Positions 46,072-55,140 of a stretch of DNA of 64,000 bases are shown piece after piece. The translations under genes were made by a program, and so were the position numbers. The DNA comes from Bacteroidota bacterium. GTDB lineage: Bacteria; Bacteroidota; Bacteroidia; Bacteroidales; F082. The stretch is from assembly GCA_024279935.1 (NCBI GenBank), contig JAJRQZ010000033.1:20852-84851 (forward strand), in the 5' to 3' direction. Under the pieces are notes generated by a model. It worked only from the letters and a program-made list of their open reading frames with translations. It was not told where the DNA came from and did not search any database. How positions within the stretch are numbered: position 1 is the first letter of the stretch; each line of letters starts with the position of its first letter.

Positions 46072-49010
46072 CTATGCTTCCCGCGGGTCTGCTTTCAGCG
46101 GAAGCTTGGCCAGTTTCTCCACTTCGATGCTGGCATAGCCGAACTCGCTCACAACCTTTCCCAAAATCAGATAAAGCCCGTGGCCGCGAAAAGGGTATTT
46201 CTTGAGGCTGTCGGGAAAATGGGTGGTGTCGAACATCTCGCCCCGGTAATCGATGAAAGTCCCAAAATGCATTAACTCCTTCCTGATGGTATTCACATAT
46301 TTTATAGTTACGAGCAAACCCAATATCTTTATTCTTCCCCCAATCATTTTTTCAAGATCGGCACTGAACACCGAACCCCTGAACGAGGTTCGTAACAGCT
46401 CGAACCAACTGATGCTAATTGGAAACCCGAGCATTTCGATCTCGTCGTAGGCATCTTCGATTTCGTCATGTAGCAGTCGCGGGAGCTTATATTTTTTGCT
46501 ATCATAACTAAAGAGCAAATTACTGTTAGGTTTATGTTGCTTGGTTTTTTTAAGAAGATGAGCCTCCCACATCAATTGCGATTTTAATTTCCCGGTAAAC
46601 CGGAAAGCATTTAAGCGCAGCAGGCTTATAAGCTGTTCTATTCCGGGGTCTATTCTCTGGATAAAGTCCTCTAAACCGATATAATATCCATTTAGCTCCC
46701 TTTCTGCGACGATTTGACTCGCCAGCCTGCTCTCTAAATTGGCAATATGAACAAAACCTACATAAATGGTTTTCCCCTTGATACAGGTCTTGAGATTGCT
46801 TTTGTTCACACATGGCAGCTCTATGCTTGCCCCTTGGCGGGAGGCTTCGTTGAAATATACCCAGCTGTGGTAAAACCCACCGAAATTGTTAATTACGGCG
46901 ACCTGAAACTCCAAGGGGAAATATGCTTTTAGGTAAAGGCTTTGAAAACTCTCAACGGCATAACTTGCCGAATGTGCTTTTGAAAACGAATAGCCGGCAA
47001 AACTTTCGATTTGCCGCCATACCTCTTTGGTGAGGCTTTCCGTATATCCTCTTTCCTTGCAGTTGGAAAAAAATTTCTCTACTATGCGCCGGAATTCGGC
47101 TTTGCCCCTGTATTTGCCGCTCATGGCCCTGCGGAGCACGTCGGCATCGGACAAATCCAGCCCCGCAAAATGATGACAGACCTTTAGAACATCTTCCTGA
47201 TATACCATAACTCCGAAAGTCTCTTCCAGCTGCTCTTTCATAACAGGATGTAAGTATTTGAGACTGTTTGGGTTGTGGAATCGATGGATGTATTCCCGCA
47301 TCATTCCGGAGCGTGCTACGCCCGGCCTGATGATGGAGCTTGCGGCAACAAGGGGTGTGTAGTTATCGCATTTCAACTTTTTAAGCAAACCGCGCATGGC
47401 CGGGCTTTCGATATAAAAACATCCATTGGTCTCGGCTCTTTTAAGCTGGTTTTTCACCTTTGGGTCGTTTATGAATTTTTCCACCTGATGTACGTCGATT
47501 TTTTTGCCGCGGTGTCTTGCCACTATCTCAACGGCTTCTTTTATATGGCCTATGCCCCTCTGGCTAAGGATATCCAGCTTCTCGAAACCTATTGCCTCGG
47601 CAACATACATATCCCACTGTGTAGTCGGAAAGCCCTTGGGCGGCATGTCGAGGGCGGTATAACGGTAAATGGGTTTTTCCGAGATTAATATCCCACCAGC
47701 ATGAATGCTCCGCTGATTGGGGAAGCCGGCCATCATCTGTGCTATCGAATGTATGTGCTTATGCAGCTTGCTTTTGTTTATTTCCGCAGCGGGGCTCTCT
47801 GTTAAAGAATCTATTTCGGACTTAGGCAAGCCGTGGACCTTCCCTAATTCCCTGTAAATGGATTTCCCCCTGAAAGTTACCGAGGTGCCCAAAAGCGCAG
47901 TATGGTCATGGCCGTAGCGCTTAAAAATATAGTCCTGTACCTCGTCTCTGTCCTTCCACGAATAGTCGATGTCGAAATCGGGTGGCGAAGTGCGCTTGGG
48001 ATTTAAAAAACGCTCGAAATACAAATCGAGCTTTATGGGATCAACATCTGTTATCTTCAAGCAGTAAGCCACTATGCTGTTGGCACCGCTCCCGCGGCCT
48101 ACATGGTAAAAACCCCTTGACATGGAATAACGGGTTATGTCCCAGGTGATTAAGAAATAGGACGAAAAGCCCAACTTATCAATTATCCCCAGTTCGCTTT
48201 CCACCCGCTTTAAAGCGATCTTGTTTTTAGTGCCATAGCGGTATCTCAAACCATCGAGGGCAAGTTTCTTCAAAAGTATCTTGTCATCGTAACGGCTACC
48301 GGTAAAGGTCTCCTTGTTTTTATATGTTTCCGGGTCGAAGCTTATACTGCTGTCGCCGATAATTTTTTAGTGTTATCGATAAGGTGCGGAAATTGCCCGA
48401 ACGAACGGATTATCTCATCCCGATCAATAAAATATTCATCAGTAGCGGCATGCATCCGGGGTTTTAAATGGCTGAGCAATATATTGTTGTTTATAGCCCT
48501 CAGATTTTTGTGCAGATAAAATGTTTTACTATCGGAAAAGGTCAGCGGCTGGCTTACAATCATTTTGATCGTCTCCTCCTTTTTAAGGGAATGCAGTTTC
48601 AATGCCTGCGAGGGTTTTACGCTTATAAACTCATTGTCCTTCAGCCTTCTTGGGCTTTTCTTCCCGAGAGGGTAAACAATATATGAGTCATCGAAGTCGG
48701 GATAATCCTCCCTGATGTTGATGTTCCCGAAATTTACGGAGCTGATATGCCTGTTTATCTCCTCGAACCCATTATTGTTTCGGGCGATTGCGGTAAACAA
48801 TAATTCGCCTTTGTTACGGAATTCCATGCCTGCTATGGGTTTAATCCCGGCTTTTGTGCATTCTTTAAAGAAATCTATCATGGCCGAACTATTGTTTATG
48901 TCGGTTAGCGCCATGGCTTCGATCTTCAGGCTTTTTGCCTTTGCCACCAGGTTTTCAACGGAATATGTGCCGTATCGCAGGCTATAATATGAATGCGTGT
49001 TCAAATACAT
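46072..49010 (-). pseudogene. Short DnaE-type DNA polymerase III alpha, split by a frameshift at an A6 run
   Basis: Two frames make one protein of about 979 residues. The first (49010 to 48342) holds the PHP domain (NTHSYYSLRYG) and ends IDNTKKLSATAV. The second runs to 46072 and has the catalytic PPDFDIDYSW, GRGSGANSIVAYCL and SFAGYSFSKAHSASYA. Adding one A to the six-A run (48363-48368 on the minus strand) joins them as DNTKKIIGDSSISF. It is shorter than replicative DnaE, ends without an obvious clamp or tau tail, and is in a dinB operon, so a translesion/error-prone role is likelier than replication. No ATG starts the second frame, so it is not an independent gene. Confidence 0.85.
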
Positions 49011-49039
49011 TTTTATATCTTCCTATATTTCAGCACCTT

Positions 49040-50188
49040 TCATACCCCCATCGCTTTTTTGATTGCGTTTTTTCCATATCTGAGCCGTATGTCGTCCATA
49101 GCCTGATAGAGGTTTATCATTTCGTGGCTGTCTTCAAACACATTAAGTTGCTGATGACCGCCGACGAGATTGCTCAGCCGAACGCCAATAAGGCGTATCA
49201 GCATGCGGCGGCTATAAGCTTTCCCGAAGAGCTCCAAAGCCGTATCTTGTAAGATATGGTCGAAGGAAGTATAAGGTATGTGTTTCTGAAGCGTGTGGGT
49301 ATCGAAGTTCGAATACCTTATCTTAACACTTATGCATCCGGTAAGCCTATGTTTTTTCCGCAAGTCAAAGGCTATTTTCTCTACCATCCCTATCAAGGTG
49401 CTTCTTAGCTTAAACATGTCGGTTGTGTCTTTGTCGAAGGTACGCTCAGCACTTATCGACTTGCGTTCGGAGTATTGCACTACGGGGGTGTTGTCGATGC
49501 CGTTTGCTTTTTTCCAAAGCACCATCCCGTTCTTGCCCATTAGCCGGAGCATCATGTCGGGCGGGATCATGCTGAGCGTATGTATTGTAGATACTCCCAT
49601 GGAGCGGAGGAGCCTATAACTTTTTTTACCCACCATGGGGATTTTCCTTATCGACAGAGGCGACAGGAAATACCGGACATTTTGGGTGCTTACATATAGC
49701 TCGCCGCTTGGCTTTGCCTCACCGGTCGCAATCTTGGAAACGGTCTTGTTTGGCGACAGGCCGAAAGATATCGGAAGACCGGTTTCTTTTATTATCCTCT
49801 CCCTGAGCTCGTGGCTCCATTTAAGGCTGCCAAAAAACCTGTCCATGCCGGTGATGTCCAGATAGTGCTCGTCGATGGAGGCTTTTTCGTAAACTGGTGC
49901 GCTCTCGGCTATTATTTCGGTTACTTCCCTCGACTTTCTGCTATAAGCTTCCATGTCGCCCCTTATGAATACGGCATCGGAACATAATTGCTTTGCCATG
50001 CGCATGGGCATAGCCGAATGAACACCGAAGCTGCGGGCCTCGTAACTGCAGCCGGCAACTACGCCCCTGTCCGACATGCCACCTATTATTACCGGCTTGC
50101 CTTCGAGCGATGAGTTTATCAGCCTCTCCACTGACACGAAAAAGGTGTCCAAATCCAAATGTACTATGGTGCGATTAAAAGAAATCAT
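49040..50188 (-). CDS. dinB: Y-family DNA polymerase IV
   Basis: A 382-residue translesion polymerase. Metal-binding motifs are HLDLDTFFVSVE (first Asp, ~11-22) and KASIDEHYLDITG (~100-112, key SIDE). The helix-hairpin-helix finger/thumb region LSIRKIPMVGKKSYRLLRSMGV (key IPMVGKKSYRLL) and the little-finger domain follow. It copies past DNA lesions with low fidelity. The dnaE-like gene follows 29 bp downstream; the S24 regulator is divergent. Confidence 0.93.
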   Translation of the reverse strand: MISFNRTIVHLDLDTFFVSVERLINSSLEGKPVIIGGMSDRGVVAGCSYEARSFGVHSAMPMRMAKQLCSDAVFIRGDMEAYSRKSREVTEIIAESAPVYEKASIDEHYLDITGMDRFFGSLKWSHELRERIIKETGLPISFGLSPNKTVSKIATGEAKPSGELYVSTQNVRYFLSPLSIRKIPMVGKKSYRLLRSMGVSTIHTLSMIPPDMMLRLMGKNGMVLWKKANGIDNTPVVQYSERKSISAERTFDKDTTDMFKLRSTLIGMVEKIAFDLRKKHRLTGCISVKIRYSNFDTHTLQKHIPYTSFDHILQDTALELFGKAYSRRMLIRLIGVRLSNLVGGHQQLNVFEDSHEMINLYQAMDDIRLRYGKNAIKKAMGV

Positions 50189-50208
50189 AAAAAATATTGA
50201 CTAGATAC

Positions 50209-50238
50209 TTGACATTTAAGATAATTATAGTATTTTTG
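50209..50238 (+). promoter_or_regulatory. Candidate promoter for the S24 regulator gene
   Basis: TTG at 50209-50211 and TATTTTTG at 50231-50238 are 19 bp apart. The -7 box overlaps operator 1, so a bound repressor would cover it. Confidence 0.55.
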
Positions 50239-50253
50239 ATTATTATTTAATCA
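50237..50253. promoter_or_regulatory. Candidate operator 1 of the S24 regulator
   Basis: TGATTA-TTATT-TAATCA, a perfect 6-bp palindrome with a 5-bp centre. It overlaps the -7 box of the regulator promoter. Confidence 0.6.
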
Positions 50254-50259
50254 TTTTTG

Positions 50260-50276
50260 CGATTACAATATAATCA
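50260..50276. promoter_or_regulatory. Candidate operator 2 of the S24 regulator
   Basis: CGATTA-CAATA-TAATCA has the same arms, with one mismatch, and the same 5-bp spacer. Centres of the two operators are 23 bp apart, about two helix turns, so two dimers could bind on one face. Confidence 0.55.
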
Positions 50277-50320
50277 TTATTTGAAGGGGAGAGAAAAATA
50301 TTAATAAAAAAAGTGTGGAT

Positions 50321-51121
50321 ATGTATTTCAAGGAAAATATAAAATTATTACGTAAGCGCAGGGGGCGCACTCAGGATGAGGTAGCTAGTGCTTTAAAGGT
50401 AAAACGTTCAACATTAAGTGGTTATGAAAATGGGGTAGGAAACCCCAATCTGGATTTGCTGTCCAGGTTCTCTGAATATTACGGCGTTGCCATCGACACT
50501 TTGGTGAAGGTGGACCTGGGCTCGCTGCAAGAACATCAGCTAAGGACCCTCGAACGAGGTTTCGACTCATATATAAAAGGCAGCAACCTGCGGGTTTTGG
50601 CAACTACCGTTGACAGCGACAACGAGGAAAATATAGAGTTGGTAAACGAAAAGGCCAGCGCCGGTTATGCCGACGGTTTTGCCGATCCGGAGTATATCAG
50701 GATACTGCCTACCTTCAAGCTGCCTTTCTTGTCGAAGCAGAAAAAATATCGCAGTTTCCAGATCAGCGGCGACTCCATGCTCCCGATTCCCGACGGGTCC
50801 TATGTTACAGGCGAGTTCGTCCAGGACTGGGGCACAATTAGGAACCATCATGCATACATCATTCTCACAAAAGAAGATGGTATAGTTTTTAAAGTGATAG
50901 AAAACCTCATCGAGGATCTTGGCAAGCTTAAGCTGCATTCGCTCAACCCATTGTATATTCCTTACGAAATAAAGATAGACAACGTGAGTGAAATCTGGAA
51001 ATTCGTGAATTATATAAACTCGGAAATGCCCGAGCCCAATAAAGAAAAAGATGAACTTAAAAAAGAAGTGACGGAGCTTAAAAAACAAGTTCAGGCAATA
51101 CAAATGAAGTTGAGTTTGTGA
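50321..51121 (+). CDS. LexA-like HTH/S24 self-cleaving repressor
   Basis: A 266-residue protein. Residues ~4-62 are an XRE-type helix-turn-helix (TQDEVASALKVKRSTLSGYE). The C-terminal S24 peptidase domain has the cleavage-like site SAGY (A114-G115), the catalytic Ser in ISGDSMLPIPDG (S152) and the Lys in GIVFKVIE (K191). A short coiled coil (residues ~240-266) ends it. S24 repressors cut themselves when RecA filaments form on damaged DNA, lifting repression. It is divergent from dinB-dnaE and followed by the nuclease gene, so likely controls both. ATG at 50321 is preferred over GTG at 50315. Confidence 0.87.
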   Translation: MYFKENIKLLRKRRGRTQDEVASALKVKRSTLSGYENGVGNPNLDLLSRFSEYYGVAIDTLVKVDLGSLQEHQLRTLERGFDSYIKGSNLRVLATTVDSDNEENIELVNEKASAGYADGFADPEYIRILPTFKLPFLSKQKKYRSFQISGDSMLPIPDGSYVTGEFVQDWGTIRNHHAYIILTKEDGIVFKVIENLIEDLGKLKLHSLNPLYIPYEIKIDNVSEIWKFVNYINSEMPEPNKEKDELKKEVTELKKQVQAIQMKLSL

Positions 51122-51158
51122 GCTTGCCAAGATGCCAGATGTCCAATAAAGTTTATTG

Positions 51159-52526
51159 ATGGAGAAGAATAACTTATCAGCACTGCCGGCTTATGCCATA
51201 ATCGATATAGAAACGACGGGGCTAAGTCCGCGAAGCGAGAAAATTACGGAAATAGCAATTATCATCCACGACGGGCAAAAGGAGACTGAAAGATATTCCA
51301 CTCTTCTCAATCCCGAACGGAAGATATCGTACCGCATAACACAAATTACGGGGATAAACAATAAAATGGTTGACGATGCGCCCAAATTTTACGAGGTGGC
51401 CAGGAAAATAGTGGAACTTACTGAAAACAAGATCGTTGTTGGTCATAATGTGCGTTTCGACTACGGCTTTATCCGCAATGAGTTTATGAGCCTGGGCTAT
51501 GATTATAAGCGCCGGACGCTCGACACGATCAAACTGGCACGAAAGCTCATCCCCGGGCAACCTTCTTACGGGCTCGGGAAACTTTGCAAGGCATTAAAAA
51601 TAGAAAACCCCGACAGGCACAGGGCAATGGGCGATGCCATGGCAACAACAACGCTTTTCGAAATGCTATTGGCAATAGACCAGCATCCGGAGCAGATAAA
51701 CCTTAATGGAGCGCAGTCGGATATGAGCAAATCGTTAGTAAAGGATTTACCGGCCAAAGCAGGCGTTTACTATTTCTATGATAACAGGGACGAACTGATT
51801 TATGTAGGAAAATCAGTAAACATACACGACAGGGTTCTTTCACACCTTAATAACAACCTTCATAAAAAAGCAATAGAGCTGAAAAGCGCCATTGCAGATG
51901 TAAAATATGAAATTACAGGCAGCGAGCTTATTGCACTCTTGCTGGAATCGTCGGAGATCAAGAAGCACCAGCCTTTGTATAACAGGGCTCAAAGACGAAC
52001 GTTCTTCAATTATGGACTTTATTCATTTTACGATGAGCAGGGCTATTTAAACCTAAAAGTCATGAGTATCATTAGCGAGCTGAGCCCTATTTATACTTAT
52101 AGCTCGGTCCAGGAGGGCAAAGAACATTTAGAACGGCTCTGCGAGGAATATGAGTTGTGCCAGAAACTTTGCGGCCTTTACTTTAATGCCGGGCCTTGTT
52201 TTTATTTTCAGATCAATAAATGCCAGGGGGCTTGCAAGGGTGAGGAAACCGTTGAAGATTATAATAAGAGGGTTAACTCGGCACTCAATAATTTCCACTT
52301 CGAGAAGCAAAACTTCTTGGTTATTGACAAGGGAAGGAATGAAAACGAACTCGGAATAGTGAAAGTAGAAAACGGGAAATATTGCGGTTTTGGTTATTGT
52401 GACAAAAATGAGCCGGACGTAGGGGTAATGCACGACAATGTAAAACCTTTTAGCGACAATAAAGAGGTTAGGCAATTGATAAAATCATTTGTCAGGCGAA
52501 AAAAATGCAAGATCCTGGAATATTAG
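51159..52526 (+). CDS. DEDDh exonuclease fused to GIY-YIG (UvrC/Cho-like) nuclease
   Basis: A 455-residue two-domain protein. Residues ~10-170 carry a DnaQ-like 3'-5' exonuclease: ExoI IIDIETTGLSP (D16, E18), ExoII GHNVRFDYGFI, ExoIII HRAMGDA. Residues ~200-280 carry a GIY-YIG nuclease: AGVYYFYDNRDELIYVGKS and a downstream ALLLESSEIKKHQP (Glu for metal). A cysteine-rich stretch (CQKLCGLYF to CQGAC) sits near 330-365. The fusion is known from several phyla, but its substrate is not established. Placed after the S24 regulator gene with 37 bp between, it may act as proofreader or lesion-incision enzyme for the nearby polymerases. Confidence 0.85.
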   Translation: MEKNNLSALPAYAIIDIETTGLSPRSEKITEIAIIIHDGQKETERYSTLLNPERKISYRITQITGINNKMVDDAPKFYEVARKIVELTENKIVVGHNVRFDYGFIRNEFMSLGYDYKRRTLDTIKLARKLIPGQPSYGLGKLCKALKIENPDRHRAMGDAMATTTLFEMLLAIDQHPEQINLNGAQSDMSKSLVKDLPAKAGVYYFYDNRDELIYVGKSVNIHDRVLSHLNNNLHKKAIELKSAIADVKYEITGSELIALLLESSEIKKHQPLYNRAQRRTFFNYGLYSFYDEQGYLNLKVMSIISELSPIYTYSSVQEGKEHLERLCEEYELCQKLCGLYFNAGPCFYFQINKCQGACKGEETVEDYNKRVNSALNNFHFEKQNFLVIDKGRNENELGIVKVENGKYCGFGYCDKNEPDVGVMHDNVKPFSDNKEVRQLIKSFVRRKKCKILEY

Positions 52527-52527
52527 C

Positions 52528-54414
52528 CTATTCCCCAGGGGGCAGGTATATTTTATTCTCATCGACATTCCCGTTCCTGTTCCTGAACCAATATTTGAAT
52601 TCGGTGCCACCGGAGGAAGCCCATTCGTAAAACTTAAGATAGGAAGAGCTTATTTGAGTTTTTTCCAAGGCTTGATGAATAGTCCTTGGAACCAGAATCG
52701 CCCAAGGCAGGTTATTTGAAGTTGTATAATATTTACGGCTTGAAACATCCGTATCGTCGTCGGAGGTCCCAAACAGGGATTGGTCCGCCATATTTGTCGG
52801 AGGGAAGTTAGTTAAATGAACTTCCCTGCCCCTTTCTTTGTTAATGATCAAGAACGGATTGAAATCGGAAGGACTGAAATCAGCAGTGTTGTATTTGTTC
52901 TCGGCCAATGTAACGGTGATCGTAAATTCGACAGGTTCAACAAAAGGTTTGCCTTTTTCCACATTAACACCAAAACCTGTAGGTGAAGGCATAATAGCAT
53001 TGGCATCGTCGAAAACAATAATTACCGGTTTGTCCTGATATCTTTCCAGTCCGTTTTCGCTCAGCTCAATATAATCGGAAACCAATTGTGAGCCCGAGGC
53101 AATAATATCGTCCATTTGAATATTGCTTGTGTTCATTTGAAATCCGAACCCGTTGGGAATTCCTGTGCCAATTGCTTTTAGCGAAAAGGTAAATTTTATT
53201 TCAGCCAGCTTGTTGTCGGCATTAGCAATTCTGTTCATTCTGAAGTCCAGCACCATATCGTTGAAATCAAAATCTCCTTTGCCCGGCCACAAATCCTCGA
53301 ACATTATCGTCCCGTTGTGTTCTGCCGGCCAATAGTTGTCAAAAGCCTTCGATGCGTCATCCGGATAATCGTCCTCTTCGTCAGGAACGCCGTCGCCGTC
53401 GCTATCGGTATTGTCTTCGTTATGGTAATAGTCGCTAATCTCCTCAGCAGATAATGCTGAATTATAAAGAAGCACTTCATCAATACATCCGTTAAAATAT
53501 TTCTGTTCTGCGTTATCGGACCCGATACTGAAAGGCCTGGTGTTCCGATACAACAATCCGCTTTTGTCTTGACTGTTTTTCAATAGGCCGTTTACATAAA
53601 ATCTCGACTGACTACCGTCGTAGGTCATTGCCAGATGATACCATTGGTTGGTCAACGGAAGCCCACCGTCCCATTTTAATGTTGATGTGGAGCCATCGAT
53701 AAACTTTAAATGCGCAAACCAACCATTCCACTTGTCGAATCCGAGGCCGTAACCGTCCCAATCGCCTTTTTGGGCGATCTTTGCTGTTTTGTTCTTGGCC
53801 GATTTGGCCCAGGCCATGATTGTAACCGATTGGCTTACGTTCAGATTGTCGCTATCGGGGATGTTAATATTTGAGTTCTCGCCGTTAAAACCTAGTCCTG
53901 AATTACTTATTCCGTTCACCCATGAGGCATTGGTTAATATCCCATCATTATTACCTTCCGAGTCTTTTACCTCATTGCCGAATCCTTCGTCGAGATACCA
54001 GGCTGAGATTGGGCTTGTCGATTCTAGGCTTTTGTTTCCGGGGGAGATTTTCCCGACAACAGTATCTAAATCAAGTTCGAGCAATTGCAGGTCGGACGGT
54101 ACTTTTATCACATAAGTGTTAATATATATCATCTCTTCATCGGAAGGTATGTTTAACTCGATATTTTTCGCGCTGTCGTTTCCCAAAAAGTAGGACTTGT
54201 TGTAAACACCTTGGTTGTCAGCTGAGGTAATAGTGATTATAAGCGAGTTACCGGAATACAGTTTCAAATTCAACATTCTGGTACTTAGCCAATTAAAACC
54301 TTGGGGGACGACAATATTATCCATCGACTTGGCAATTTGGGTATTTGATGGTTTTCTGCACGAAAAGCAAATCGTTAAAATTACCGATATTAAGAGCAGC
54401 TTTTTCATGATCAT
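52528..54414 (-). CDS. LamG/LruC domain lipoprotein
   Basis: A 628-residue lipoprotein (signal LLLISVILTICFSC, Cys near 19). Residues ~130-330 form a LamG/concanavalin-like domain (PISAWYLDEGFGNEVKDSEG; TIMAWAKSAKN; WYHLAMTYDGSQSRFYVNG), which binds carbohydrate or protein. A calcium-loop segment follows (NTDSDGDGVPDEEDDYPDD, ~336-355), then an LruC/DUF4842 domain from FEDLWPGKGDFDFNDMVLD to near the end. LruC proteins are linked to the outer surface of Bacteroidota and relatives; no enzyme activity is known. Convergent with the nuclease gene. Confidence 0.8.
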   Translation of the reverse strand: MIMKKLLLISVILTICFSCRKPSNTQIAKSMDNIVVPQGFNWLSTRMLNLKLYSGNSLIITITSADNQGVYNKSYFLGNDSAKNIELNIPSDEEMIYINTYVIKVPSDLQLLELDLDTVVGKISPGNKSLESTSPISAWYLDEGFGNEVKDSEGNNDGILTNASWVNGISNSGLGFNGENSNINIPDSDNLNVSQSVTIMAWAKSAKNKTAKIAQKGDWDGYGLGFDKWNGWFAHLKFIDGSTSTLKWDGGLPLTNQWYHLAMTYDGSQSRFYVNGLLKNSQDKSGLLYRNTRPFSIGSDNAEQKYFNGCIDEVLLYNSALSAEEISDYYHNEDNTDSDGDGVPDEEDDYPDDASKAFDNYWPAEHNGTIMFEDLWPGKGDFDFNDMVLDFRMNRIANADNKLAEIKFTFSLKAIGTGIPNGFGFQMNTSNIQMDDIIASGSQLVSDYIELSENGLERYQDKPVIIVFDDANAIMPSPTGFGVNVEKGKPFVEPVEFTITVTLAENKYNTADFSPSDFNPFLIINKERGREVHLTNFPPTNMADQSLFGTSDDDTDVSSRKYYTTSNNLPWAILVPRTIHQALEKTQISSSYLKFYEWASSGGTEFKYWFRNRNGNVDENKIYLPPGE

Positions 54415-54586
54415 GGCAATATGTTTAATGTCCGAACAACGTCAAGTCCGCCAATTTTCAAAAATAAATAATTGTTGTTAGAGGAACAAGTTTTTTATTT
54501 TTAATTATGTTAAAACTGGCGGCATTAATTTTTTTGACAAATGCATCCTCATTTAGAAAAAGTATTATTTTTGCCGCTTCCTTTTA
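54415..54586. other. Gap upstream of tRNA-Ser(UGA)
   Basis: 172 bases. A TATTTTTG box (54566-54573) lies 13 bases before the tRNA 5' end and is likely its -7 element; no well spaced -33 was found. Confidence 0.45.
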
Positions 54587-54673
54587 GGAGAGATGGCAGA
54601 GTGGTTGAATGCGGCGGTCTTGAAAACCGTTGACCGTTCGCGCGGTCCGGGGGTTCGAATCCCTCTCTCTCCG
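54587..54673 (+). tRNA. tRNA-Ser (anticodon UGA)
   Basis: 87 bases with GGAGAGA/TCTCTCC acceptor stem, anticodon loop CTTGAAA (anticodon TGA), the long variable arm of class II tRNAs and T-arm GGGGGTTCGAATCCC. The 3' CCA is not encoded. Confidence 0.95.
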
Positions 54674-54718
54674 CAAAGCATAATCCCATTGCACAGTGTG
54701 CGATGGGGTTTTTTATTT
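54658..54718 (+). repeat. Direct repeat copy 1: tRNA-Ser 3' end plus terminator
   Basis: 61 bases, 60 identical to 54829-54889. It starts inside the T-arm of tRNA-Ser(UGA) and runs through its terminator. Confidence 0.9.
54683..54718 (+). terminator. Terminator of tRNA-Ser(UGA)
   Basis: ATCCCATTGCAC pairs with GTGCGATGGGGT (two mismatches or G-U pairs) around AGT, followed by six T. Confidence 0.8.
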
Positions 54719-54766
54719 TCAAGAGTGTCAAAAGCACCAGTTTTTGTAAACAATTGAAAATAAAAA
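54710..54766. repeat. Inverted repeat between terminator copies
   Basis: TTTTTATTTTCAA (54710-54722) is the exact reverse complement of TTGAAAATAAAAA (54754-54766). The match extends imperfectly outward to CAAAGCA near 54675 and TGCTTTG at 54793-54799, so the right side is a diverged inverted copy of the terminator module. Confidence 0.75.
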
Positions 54767-54828
54767 AGACCATGACGCATAGCGTTGGGATCTGCTTTGA
54801 ACCTCCCCCCGACGGGATCACCGCAGGT

Positions 54829-54889
54829 AATCCCTCTCTCTCCGCAAAGCATAATCCCATTGCACAGTGCGCGATGGGGTTTTTTATTT
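54829..54889 (+). repeat. Direct repeat copy 2: orphan tRNA-Ser 3' end plus terminator
   Basis: 60 of 61 bases match copy 1, 171 bases away. It has the last part of a tRNA-Ser 3' end with no tRNA body before it, so it is a remnant or target-site copy, not a gene. The terminator stem is at 54854-54889. Confidence 0.9.
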
Positions 54890-54904
54890 ATTCTTTCTTT
54901 TCAC

Positions 54905-54934
54905 TTGCGCCGAAGTAAAAACTTATTAATTTTG
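54905..54934 (+). promoter_or_regulatory. Promoter of tRNA-Ser(CGA)
   Basis: TTG at 54905-54907 and TAATTTTG at 54927-54934 are 19 bp apart; transcription would begin about at the tRNA 5' end. Confidence 0.6.
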
Positions 54935-54938
54935 CCCC

Positions 54939-55025
54939 GGAAAGTTGCCAGAGTGGTCGAATGGGGCGGTCTCGAAAACCGTTGTTCGCGCAAGCGGACC
55001 AAGGGTTCGAATCCCTTACTTTCCG
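54939..55025 (+). tRNA. tRNA-Ser (anticodon CGA)
   Basis: 87 bases with GGAAAGT/ACTTTCC acceptor stem, anticodon loop CTCGAAA (anticodon CGA), a long variable arm (TTCGCGCAAGCGGA) and T-arm AGGGTTCGAATCCCT. No encoded CCA. Confidence 0.94.
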
Positions 55026-55033
55026 CATTGTTG

Positions 55034-55069
55034 ATCCTGTTGCACAAAGTGCGGCAGGATTTTTTATTT
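55034..55069 (+). terminator. Terminator of tRNA-Ser(CGA)
   Basis: ATCCTGTTGCAC (55034-55045) and GTGCGGCAGGAT (55049-55060) form a stem with loop AAA; a T tract follows. Confidence 0.8.
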
Positions 55070-55103
55070 AAATACCTTTTGCCAGCAAAGCCGACAGCGG
55101 CTA

Positions 55104-55132
55104 AAAACAAAAAAACCAGCACAATGTGCTGG
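55104..55132 (-). terminator. Terminator of tRNA-Glu
   Basis: On the minus strand CCAGCAC and GTGCTGG make a perfect 7-bp stem with a 3-base loop, followed by a long T tract. It is 9 bases after the tRNA-Glu 3' end. Confidence 0.85.
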
Positions 55133-55140
55133 CTTACTGG

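Noticed and set aside
46072..49010. Replicative DNA polymerase III alpha
   Set aside because: About 979 residues, short for replicative DnaE, and in an operon with dinB under a damage-type repressor.
50567..51130. 187-residue antisense frame over the S24 regulator
   Set aside because: Opposite a clear HTH/S24 gene; no domain and its start lies past the gene end.
54674..54938. Intact integrative element between the repeated tRNA ends
   Set aside because: Only about 110 bases separate the copies and there is no integrase or cargo; at most a scar.
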